64,000 nucleotides of DNA, taken from assembly GCA_032622095.1 (NCBI GenBank), contig CP136066.1:6969784-7033783 (forward strand), given 5' to 3'. The DNA comes from Siphonodentalium dalli. Lineage: Eukaryota; Mollusca; Scaphopoda; Gadilida; Siphonodentaliidae. A program made the translations under genes and the position numbers. How positions within the stretch are numbered: position 1 is the stretch's first letter; each line of letters begins with the position of its first letter. This document shows positions 55,564 through 64,000 of the stretch, piece by piece. Below the pieces are notes generated by a model that searched no databases, was not told where the DNA came from, and saw only the letters and a program-made list of their open reading frames with translations.

Positions 55564-58310
55564 TTATGTATCAAAATACTTCACAATCACTAATGATAGA
55601 TAGTTTACATAACTTTTATTAGTATATATATCAAACAGGGCATCGTCCCGTTTCCCAAATCTCTAATTCAATTATCGCTAACAGGTGTACATTGAGTCAT
55701 GATGCCGAAGTAAATTTAACCGACATGTAATATATATCTTTCGCTAATGACTGACACTCGGCGTCTTTGACTAAATTGTTTATTCATGAAATGCCAATCT
55801 GTCGATCATTCTAACAGGTGTACATTGAGTCATGATGCCGAAGTAAATTTAACCGACATGTAATATATATCTTTCGCTAATGACTGACACTCGGCGTCTT
55901 TGACTAAATTGTTTATTCACGAAACATGCCAATATGTCGATCATTGTCTCTCGCACCAATCTCCGAAATATGGCAAACTCCCGTTCATGACTCAGTTACA
56001 TCTTCATTCCCTCCAATATACTTAACTCAATCATATATTCATTGACATAGCCCACCTACGCCACAATACACTATATATATTATATAGTAGTTGATACAAT
56101 AATCACGGCATATTTCCCTCAAAATTACTACCCCCGATACTGCCAAACAACGCTCTTTATCATAGAACGATTGGTACAGAAACCACGGCATATTATCCCT
56201 CGATGTAGACACCCCCACCCACCACCGCCACAAGACACTATAATTATATTATATAGTAGGTGATACAATAATCACGGCATATTTCCCTCAATATCATTAC
56301 CCCTAAAAACCCGCCACAAAAACGCTCTTTATTATAGAGCGATTGGTACATAAGCCACGGCATTTCTCCCGTCAACAACCCATTCCCCAATCCCTACCTC
56401 ATTTTACGGACAGTTGTCCGACCTTATTTGAGGCCATGAAACCATAAATACCGCCACAAACGCTCTTTACTATATAGCGATTGGTACATAAACCACGGCA
56501 TATCTCACATCAACAACACTTTCCCCAATCCCTACCTCATTTTACGGACATTCGTCCGACCTTATTTTAGGTCATGACACCCTAAAACTGCCACTAAACG
56601 CCTTTTATTATATGGCGTGTGGAATATTAACCACGGCATGCATCACCCAGATATTCAGTATTTCCCAATCCTAATATGAAAGTCACCATTAGTCCACACG
56701 AAAGTCCCCCCACCGCCCCCACACCCCCCTTCCCCCACACAATTTTATTTCACCCGCTCTCAAGCAATATCTCTTCGAGGCATCTACATATAATGTCCAA
56801 TTATAAATTAACACACTAGACATCATTTAATAATCAGATTATAACTCAATGCTGGCAAGTCCAGTGTGCATCGGTGCACAATGCACACAGGGCTAAAACT
56901 TGCTTCCCTCAAACAACAAAAACAAAATAAATACAATAAAAATATGTTACACAAGTATCATATCAATAAATAGGAATATTTCAACATAAACCATAACATA
57001 AACAAACATTACCCAGCCAATTTATCTGCCTCATAAACATAAAACTATCCATAATTATTCATTAAACTCAAATAACCCAAATCAAGCGACCCACACAAAC
57101 CAATAAGTATGACAAGAACACCGATAGGTTAACCTTCCAATCGCCACAACACATACACCAGACCCCTCCCCCACACACCACGTATCTAGTGAGATGTAAG
57201 TCACAATATATCTCTCAACACGACCATCGTATATGTACCACCACCCCCCCAACTGCCCACAATACCCTAAATCACATATACATGTGCAGAGCTAAAATGA
57301 GCCTGAATAACATGTATGTGAAAATCACAATATATCTCCCAACATGACCATATCGTATATGTACCACCCCCCCCAACTGCCCACAATACCCTAATTCACA
57401 TATACATGTGCAGAGCTAAAATGAGCCTGAATAACATGTATGCGAAAATCACAATATATCTCCCAACACGACCATATCGTATATGTACCACCCCCCCAAC
57501 TGCCCACAATACCCTAAATCACATATACATGTGCAGAGCTAAAATGAGCCTGAATAACATGTATGTGCAAATCACAATATATCTCCCAACACGACGATAT
57601 CGTATACATACCCCCCCCCCCCCCCCACCGCCAAGATAATCAGAGCCGCGTGACAATGCGCGATCAAATATTATCATTACAATATAGATAGAACTACTAT
57701 TCCATGCGTCAATTGCACTCCCCTAATACTATACAATCAACAAATATTTCCGCCAATAATCATGTCAAATATAGCAATAAGAACCTATATATAGCAGTAC
57801 ACAATACGCATTTATTCATATGCCTTTTGATATCCATATTGACATGACTGTTGGTATACCTACACCCTATGCCACATACATTTTATAAATAATACAGCAA
57901 TACCACTTGTCGTTCACATTCAGATGTCCATGTGATGTTTTCAATGAAACCAATCTTCATTAGCACGATGTAGCCCACGTTAAATTATATAGGCACAAAC
58001 AGCTATCAAAGATAATTCACAGCCGTAATGGCCAACGCATTTATACCGCTATACCACTAATTACCTTCGTCGACATGCCTAGCGCACGCAGCGCGGCTAA
58101 TTGGTACACACACTGGCATCGCGTGACGTCATATTTCGTCGATTTCTGGGGGTACCAATTTTACACAGTAATGTGAGAATGACATTACAACTTACACCGG
58201 CCGAAAAATCTCATCGATTAATCAAACCAGTTAACCCATAAAAGCCATGCCCACGCGAATCTATCTTTATAATCAGATACCCGCTAATACACACCTATAT
58301 TTTTACTTAT
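55564..58310 (+). repeat. 2.7-kb proviral pol-env spacer made of repeats
   Basis: No gene. It contains a ~133-bp direct duplication (55679-55811 and 55812-55946), a degenerate array and a run of ~121-bp units. In the degenerate array the hairpin word CGCTCTTTATTATAGAGCG and ACCACGGCATAT recur about every 150 bp from 56150 to 56640. The ~121-bp units (about 57190-57612; CCCACAATACCCTAA, GTGCAGAGCTAAAATGAGCC) occur about 3.5 times and carry poly-C tracts. Plus-strand C-richness matches the rest of the provirus. Confidence 0.8.
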
Positions 58311-58312
58311 AG
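58300..58312 (+). promoter_or_regulatory. candidate env splice acceptor
   Basis: TATTTTTACTTATAG ends at 58312, 13 nt before the env ATG. Errantiviruses express env from a spliced subgenomic RNA; the donor GTGAGT at 49083 would pair with this site. Confidence 0.55.
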
Positions 58313-58325
58313 GGGTGCAAGCGAT

Positions 58326-60434
58326 ATGATGCCTACAGAAAACTTCGTTAAAGCGACCCTCTTCATACTTATCATCGGCTTTCAAACTAGTGACGCTATG
58401 TTAACTCGACAGAACATGTTATTTTTGCATCACCGGCAAATTGCTGTCTCAAATGAAAATTGGGATCTCAGTTTTCTCATCGAACTCACACCATATTATA
58501 CCTACATAGCAAGACTCGCTACCGACATAAGGATGGCCCAAAATAAACTCAATAGCATTTGTGCCACGTTTCATCAAAGCACATATCACCATAACAAACC
58601 TCCATTCAGGAACGTGACAAATAACATTAACTTTAATCTCATCAACATTTTGACAGATTTACAAACTGAATTAGCAGCGGCTCTCACGGAAACAAAACAA
58701 ATCCAATATGAATATCATAATTATTATCAACTCCATAATACCAAAAGACTCAAACGAGCAATATTACCCGTAATAAGCGATATCGCCAAGTTTCTATTTG
58801 GCACCCCTTCGATGTCAGATATTACACATGTAGAAGATAACATACGAACCCTCTACCAAAACCAAAAAAAAATCCAACACGATACTCAAACCGCTTATTC
58901 TATCATGAATATAACACGCGTCATTTCAAACGAAAATCGCCAACGAGTCAACACATTATCAACAACAATATCCAATATTCTAGCCACACTTCGAAAAGAA
59001 ACACATCGAACCCAAAAACATGTGCATACAATTGAAATATTCACAATCATCAACGCTAAGTTTCTAGTAATATTACATGAAATACAACAAGATGTTATCC
59101 AAGCAAAATTATATTTGCGACATCTTAAAGTTCAAATTGCCTCTCTAATTAACCACCGATTTACACCGGAGATCATAAGCCCAATACATTTAAAAAAGGC
59201 ACTTGACAGTATAACGAAATTACTTCCAGCCCATTTGAAGTTACCATTCCCCATAGAATCGGGAATTGCAAAATATTACCAACATTTGAAGACACAAACC
59301 ATACTCACAGACAGCAGACTAATCATTACCATAACAATTTATTTACGCGATATCAGAATGCAGTTTGACATATTCCGCGCTATACCATTTTTTTATCCAT
59401 TAGACCCTCGAGATCCAAGACTCAGACACAACAATAAATATACAGTTGCCCGAATCGATATTACTCATAATTACCTGCTATTATCTCCCGACCGATCCAA
59501 ATATACCACCATTGGTGACAATCACCCGTGTATTTTAAACAAATTACCATATTGTAAAATTCAAAAAATTTCAATCGCCGCATCACATAATCATAACTGC
59601 CTACTCAACATATTCACCAATGATACAAAAAATACCGCCACAAATTGCCCTATAGCCATTTACCCTCAGTATAATTTACCATCCGCTATTAAGCTGGCGG
59701 CATGTACATGGCTTATAACAACCACGAAAGCTCATACATTTACAGTAAACTGTCATCACAATCTCTTAAGAAAACGACCGTATAGAATCACAATTTTACC
59801 CCCCATCGCAACGATAACTTTACCACCAAGGTGCATAGCTACATCAGCCAGTATCAAACTAATTGCATTCACAACTTTGAACTCATCAAACATCACCATC
59901 AAGACACAAATAACCCAATTACAATCAACTATTGAATTACATAAATTGCCACAATGGAAGCCATTATTTTCCCAAATTCATAACTTGCCCCCTCAAGTAT
60001 CGATTCCAAACAAGTTACCCCCCATAAAGCAACTATCATTATATGATTTTCTGCAAACAGTCACTTCCCTGCAACCCATCAAACAAAAGAAAAAACAGGA
60101 TTATTACCAAATCATCATTCCCGCGGTCATTACGTTCATATTAATGTTACTGATTGCCATCTCAAGTCGCAAATACATTATTCAGTGTATTACGAAAATT
60201 TCCCAATATCAGACTCAACGCAATCACAACACGCGACGAATTAAAATCGCAAAGCGACGAAATAAACTTAACCAAATGATAAAAGGAACTGATATGCAAC
60301 TTCGTCACAGACTAACCCCACCAATACCCAAGGAAGCTACAAAAGATATTCATTTGTCTCCAGCTAAGCAACCTCAAATACAAAGTACACAAGAAGATTT
60401 GACATTTCCCAAAAAAACACCCGCGAGATGTTGA
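58326..60434 (+). CDS. envelope glycoprotein, baculovirus-F-like (702 aa)
   Basis: A class of fusion envelope shared by insect errantiviruses and baculoviruses. A hydrophobic signal peptide lies at about residues 8-20. The furin-type site RLKR is at 141-144, followed directly by a hydrophobic fusion-peptide-like segment (about 145-160, ending LFGT), which is the hallmark of this family. A helical, coiled-coil-prone region (about 165-215) follows, then a Cys-rich ectodomain (about 415-515). A single transmembrane segment lies at about 596-612 and a long basic tail of about 90 residues ends the protein. The reading frame is complete, unlike gag and pol in this copy. The double ATG at 58326 follows the splice acceptor closely. 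Confidence 0.88.
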   Translation: MMPTENFVKATLFILIIGFQTSDAMLTRQNMLFLHHRQIAVSNENWDLSFLIELTPYYTYIARLATDIRMAQNKLNSICATFHQSTYHHNKPPFRNVTNNINFNLINILTDLQTELAAALTETKQIQYEYHNYYQLHNTKRLKRAILPVISDIAKFLFGTPSMSDITHVEDNIRTLYQNQKKIQHDTQTAYSIMNITRVISNENRQRVNTLSTTISNILATLRKETHRTQKHVHTIEIFTIINAKFLVILHEIQQDVIQAKLYLRHLKVQIASLINHRFTPEIISPIHLKKALDSITKLLPAHLKLPFPIESGIAKYYQHLKTQTILTDSRLIITITIYLRDIRMQFDIFRAIPFFYPLDPRDPRLRHNNKYTVARIDITHNYLLLSPDRSKYTTIGDNHPCILNKLPYCKIQKISIAASHNHNCLLNIFTNDTKNTATNCPIAIYPQYNLPSAIKLAACTWLITTTKAHTFTVNCHHNLLRKRPYRITILPPIATITLPPRCIATSASIKLIAFTTLNSSNITIKTQITQLQSTIELHKLPQWKPLFSQIHNLPPQVSIPNKLPPIKQLSLYDFLQTVTSLQPIKQKKKQDYYQIIIPAVITFILMLLIAISSRKYIIQCITKISQYQTQRNHNTRRIKIAKRRNKLNQMIKGTDMQLRHRLTPPIPKEATKDIHLSPAKQPQIQSTQEDLTFPKKTPARC

Positions 60435-61310
60435 TGATGAATCATCCACGTTACGACCTATGAAAATAATAAAAACTCACGCGTCCATCCATAACCCACC
60501 ACTTAATCTATATTGATCATTTTCCCAATAATACCATTTTTTTTCCTATAAGGGGCACAAACCCACAGACTAATTCTAATATCGTTACTGCATGCATACC
60601 CCGTCAGCTGTGTATGCTAACGCCATTATGACACGTGCCAATCCCAAGAGTTAGACAACTGACCGCCGATTATCATCAATAACATTGGTAACGGATCTCG
60701 CCACCTATCAACAAATGCATTAATAAATGCCTCATATACCACACTCCAAACAATATTTCACCTCTGACACATGCTTTCAACAATTCCCTATGCAATTGAC
60801 GGCAGATGAGAAACATTTGGTCTCTCATTACCACAATACCGAATGTATACATATCGTCATGATTTTATTAACAACACAACATGCCTTTATATAATACATC
60901 ACCAATGTTCATCATTTACAAAACATACCATGCACTATTACCGTATTGTTATATTCATTACTTCTCATACTTGTATCTCTATATTCTATTATCATACCTT
61001 ATCCTACATATCAATATAGCACGCATTATGACTGCTTGCACGATCATTTTATATACCAACCCATATATGCCTTTCCCACCATTTATTTCATAATCTCATA
61101 ATATTGCGTATCATCATTTTAAGACAACTTAATATTGCATATCATCATTTTAAGACAACTTTGTTCCACATGTGTTAATCATAACTTCACCACAATCAAT
61201 GTTATTATACTTCATTTCAGCCTCATCCACATTACATGATCACAATTACCCCAGTTAGGTCCATAATTTTGATGTTACATAAGATTTTCCGCTGCGCTAA
61301 AAATCTTACA
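60435..61310 (+). other. proviral region after env
   Basis: About 0.9 kb. At 60541-60552 the sequence TTTTCCTATAAGGGGCAC resembles the env acceptor region (TTACTTATAGGGGTGCA), so a second spliced RNA is conceivable. Confidence 0.45.
60881..61093 (+). CDS. possible small hydrophobic proviral ORF (70 aa)
   Basis: ATG in a favourable context (ACAACATGCC). The predicted product is rich in Ile, Leu and Tyr, with one or two membrane-spanning segments (about residues 22-45). It lies 3' of env and downstream of an acceptor-like site. It could equally be chance in AT-rich DNA; there is no homology I recognise. Confidence 0.25.
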   Translation: MPLYNTSPMFIIYKTYHALLPYCYIHYFSYLYLYILLSYLILHINIARIMTACTIILYTNPYMPFPPFIS

Positions 61311-61325
61311 CGGGTGGGGGACATA
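61307..61325 (+). other. polypurine tract
   Basis: GGGTGGGGGA just before the 3' LTR, the expected primer site for plus-strand DNA synthesis. It is interrupted by one T. Confidence 0.6.
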
Positions 61326-61781
61326 TGTGAGATAACTACCCATTATAATCTCACAACTTGATTCAAACTATACGAATGTCCCAATATATAAAACCCCAAA
61401 CTCAGATATTCGTGTTCGGTTCTCGAAACCTCACACGTCTTAATCTCAGCGAAGATATACACACAATGAAGATGGCTCCCAAATATGGTCAAGGGAAATG
61501 CCCATAACGAAGGAACCAATCCCGATGTGTATTGCCAAACGCCTCATCTAATATGCGTCCCAAATAGTATATAAGAGACAACCACATCCCATCACCTCAT
61601 GCTTTCACTAGACTCATCTCCTCCCTAGATCATATCCAGGCATCATTCACACCAGGCATCACCCATTCGGGGACATCATTTCGCGGCGACTATTGATCAT
61701 TATATTTGTACACACTGCATATCTTATTCACAACATAATAAAGACTTGTACCTACTATATCTATGTGTTCATTACCTCACA
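61326..61781 (+). repeat. 3' LTR (456 bp)
   Basis: Same length as the 5' LTR. The only difference I see is CAAGGGAAATG here versus CAAGGAAAATG in the 5' copy. Followed by the ATAT duplication at 61782-61785. Confidence 0.95.
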
Positions 61782-61939
61782 ATATAACTTTCCAAACTCC
61801 ATGAAGGGTTTACCACTCTTGATGACTCGGTAAGACCGCTGCTACCGGCGACATGTTACCTACAATTGGTGGACGAGATATGAATATATAAACTAAGCGA
61901 ACAGAGCAACATGCTGCCATTGTTAAGCACTAAAAATAT

Positions 61940-62158
61940 CGAACAAAATTGGTGTAAATTTTGAACCTTAAGTTTGAAAAGTCCCAATAAAACCGAAGAA
62001 CTATATTTCGAAACGGCGTGATTCGGTTCTCCGATTAATTTATCATCAGAAAAGTCTAAACGCATGTGTACGAATTGTCACAACTCGCACGGCAAGTCAA
62101 ACACAAGAGTTATAATTTGCTGCAATTGTGACGTGTAGCTTTCGAAAATCGTCAACAA
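61940..62158 (-). repeat. dispersed repeat, second copy
   Basis: Reverse complement relative of 32477-32690: AAGTCCCAATAAAACCGAAG, AAACGGCGTGATT and GAAAATCGTCAAC blocks appear in inverted order. Confidence 0.6.
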
Positions 62159-62690
62159 AACTACCGCTCTGATTTCCCATCCTGTCATTATGTTTCAGTG
62201 CGGGAATTGTTCTCAAAGCACATAGACAATTTGACTTTGGAGCGATCGGGTTAGGCCATTTTTTATCGAAAACCCAATGCTAAATATAGAAACACTGACC
62301 AGTAACCAGCCGGTGACAGAGTCAGAAAGGAAGTATGACTGGTGCGCTCTGGGAGAGATTGGCAATTTTCGTCGTATCACTGCTGACCGCTAGGGTGACA
62401 TATTTGTTGATCGGGTTTCCTTTTGTATTGTATGTAAAAGTCTGCACACGTTAATCACAGTCTACATTCGATGATGTTTTATGAATAGATAGTTCACATC
62501 CCATAAATAAAAACCCACTTGCCGATTTCTTTTGCCAAATGAGAATGTTTTTGTCGATGAAATTATTTTTTGCTATTGGCAAACGGCAGCGCGATTCCTG
62601 ATCAGAGATGACACAATCTAACATTTCACTTGATATTTTAGACAATTTTATAGCGGAATCCAACATGCATCCACTATACATTACATTAAA
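62159..62690. other. no recognisable gene
   Basis: Non-coding; the 76-codon minus-strand frame at 62451-62681 has no motif. Confidence 0.45.
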
Positions 62691-62691
62691 C

Positions 62692-62997
62692 TGATAACGG
62701 AGTCATGTGCGTTATTAAGTTTCATGGCGCGGACCAACGCGAAAACACACTTTAAAGAGCGTACAATGAAAAGAATTGAGTTGGCTTATATGTGTCATTT
62801 ATGCGCACATAATATGCTTAGAATCGCCTCATTATGAGTCGATGTGATTATCAATCTTGTAAGCAAATGATATGCGGCTTTTCGGGGGAATAGGCTGACT
62901 TTGTACACCAAATAGAGGTTAGAATTGCTTAATTTTTCGACCTAGTAATCAATAGGGAATCTGTCGTTTTCAGACCAATGGTTGCTAATTGTTCTCT
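62692..62997 (+). repeat. family A repeat, copy 5
   Basis: About 96% identical to copy 4 (45832-46163). It includes AAAGAGCGTACAATGAAAAG, CATTATGAGTCGATGTG and CAATAGGGAATCTGTCG blocks. Confidence 0.8.
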
Positions 62998-63170
62998 GTC
63001 TAATAACAAGTAGAAGTTAAAATCATTGATATATTCAACACATTCTATGTCATTCAATTCGGAGTCTAATGCATTTATGTTAATATACCCCCCGAAACAT
63101 AACATATTTGCGGGGGGTGAATTATCGATAAACTGTCGCAATGTATAGTCCGGTTCACCGCTTCAATGTT
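62998..63170 (-). pseudogene. possible LINE endonuclease remnant
   Basis: The minus-strand frame reads MLCFGGYININALDSELN and then YINDFNFYLL, which resembles the GDFNI...L catalytic neighbourhood of apurinic-type (EEP) endonucleases of LINEs. The key GDF is degraded (GGY). Only about 55 residues are recognisable, and stops lie upstream in the same frame. Confidence 0.3.
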
Positions 63171-63890
63171 AGATATTCCTACGTGCCAATATTGACGCCA
63201 GCTGTATTCATAATCTCGACCATAGATCCCCAATCCAGCCCCACTCACTGTTCCGTTTATCTCAATGATTTCACCCTTACGCAGTACATGCCGACGGCGT
63301 TACGGAGAATATGCATAGAGTTGGTTCCCGGTCTACTGACTTCCGTTACTAGCTCGTTGCTATATAAACAAACCAACGGCGTCTGTATAGGCCTACATGT
63401 ACTTTCAGAAATCACAAAACAATACACCATTATATCCCATCAATATCATTGTCTCGATATCATTTGACCGAATTTCTTGACATGAAACCGTGACAGGTAC
63501 GGCGTGAAATACATCTCAATGAGTAAACAATTTTCCAGTGTCTCAATTCAACTTCAAGTTCACGGTAAAAATAAAAACCGCAATTCGTAAGTGGTAAACA
63601 TCTGAAAAAAGACGTCAGGTACACGCAGAAACTAATTGTTGTGCATATTTGTTTCTATTTGAGGTGGACATTTTTCATCTTTATCAGCATTTTTAAAGAT
63701 AAGAGCGATGCTAATTGAGGGACTATATTTTATCCAGTGCATTAAATTTAAAACAAAAAGTCGTGAATTGGCTGAGTGTTTTCTATGTCTGCACATTTGA
63801 TCGACAATCACAAGGCATGTGTGTGTCGAAATAACGTTTTAAGTTCGTTGATAATTAGAATGAGGATACCAGTCTGGTGTTTTGTGATTT
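63171..63890. other. no recognisable gene
   Basis: The 108-codon plus-strand frame at 63141-63467 has no motif and overlaps the LINE remnant on the other strand. Nothing else is supported. Confidence 0.4.
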
Positions 63891-64000
63891 CGGAAAGGTA
63901 CAGGGCGAATATACTGTGGCAAATACCCGTTAATGGTCTCCGGGTCCGCCGTCGCCCATTAACTATATTTGCCACAGATTATTCGCCCTGTACCTTTCCG
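63891..64000. mobile_element. hairpin element reaching the window end
   Basis: Arms 63891-63936 and 63955-64000 are inverted copies (CGGAAAGGTACAGGGCGAAT and complement, with 2-3 mismatches) around an 18-base loop. The true right boundary may lie beyond the window. Confidence 0.75.

Larger units (their letters stand above)
47948..61781 (+). mobile_element. errantivirus-like Ty3/Gypsy endogenous retroelement with env (13.8 kb)
   Basis: Two 456-bp LTRs, TGTGAG ... CTCACA, differ at one position by eye. The gene order is leader, unknown ORF, gag, pol (protease, RT, RNase H, integrase), long spacer, env. Usual Gypsy or errantivirus copies are about 5-9 kb, so this is unusually long; the excess is in the leader (0.77 kb), the pol-env spacer (2.8 kb) and the region after env (0.9 kb). 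Coding parts are rich in A and C, unlike the flanking DNA. It is not intact: a frame change in gag, one in RT and a TAG in integrase break it. Both frame changes touch homopolymers and could be assembly errors. The near-identical LTRs indicate a very recent insertion. Confidence 0.95.

Noticed and set aside
63141-63467. 108-codon plus-strand frame
   Set aside because: No motif, and antisense to a more protein-like LINE endonuclease remnant.

Overview
This window is AT-rich nuclear DNA from an invertebrate animal. The evidence is an intron-type 3' splice site ahead of each of the two host-like genes, AATAAA signals, interstitial TTAGGG-type (CCCTAA) telomeric repeats that argue against most arthropods and nematodes, non-LTR retrotransposon fragments, several MITE families and an errantivirus-like Gypsy retroelement with a baculovirus-F-type envelope. 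No bacterial features are present. I cannot name the species; a marine lophotrochozoan or another non-arthropod invertebrate is a guess from style only. Only two loci look like host genes: a divergent seven-transmembrane receptor (1886-2959, +) and a B-box zinc-finger protein carrying a complete GIY-YIG nuclease domain of Penelope-element type (35708-37063, -). Almost everything else is mobile or repetitive.

Region by region. 1-9973: the 7TM gene followed by a 75-bp tandem repeat, a TTAA-flanked 0.9-kb MITE, a foldback repeat, a composite telomeric satellite and a 5'-truncated LINE. 9974-19657: a 9.7-kb element that is almost entirely one giant palindrome. Its ~4.84-kb arms are nearly identical, and it is bounded by a 6-bp target-site duplication ACTGAC that can be checked against an empty-site copy in an adjacent tandem duplication. 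Each arm carries the same tightly packed three-ORF cluster reading outward from the centre, with TATAAGAG promoter motifs. This is the strongest candidate for an undescribed system: a Polinton/Maverick-like or other protein-primed DNA element reduced to two mirror copies of one genome end. 19658-35700: nested MITEs of TTAA and TA types sharing one 67-bp palindrome, long minisatellites (17 x 49 bp, about 15 x 45 bp) and an R2-like nuclease-domain fragment. 35708-37450: the B-box/GIY-YIG gene with a MITE abutting its 5' side. 37450-47947: minisatellites, including 1.85 kb of a ~34-bp satellite and 1 kb of a GT-rich array, plus foldback repeats.

47948-61781: an unusually long (13.8 kb) errantivirus-like provirus with 456-bp LTRs that differ at one position by eye and a 4-bp ATAT duplication. 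Its order is LTR, leader with repeats and a splice donor, an unknown 163-codon ORF, gag, a textbook -1 frameshift cassette, protease-RT-RNase H-integrase, a 2.8-kb repeat-rich spacer, a splice acceptor, env, a small hydrophobic ORF, polypurine tract and LTR. The copy is broken by two indel-type frame changes and one nonsense codon. 61782-64000: further dispersed repeats, a LINE endonuclease remnant and a hairpin element cut by the window end.

Functionally, the palindromic element and the provirus are self-contained parasites. The receptor and the B-box/GIY-YIG protein are the only candidates for host function.
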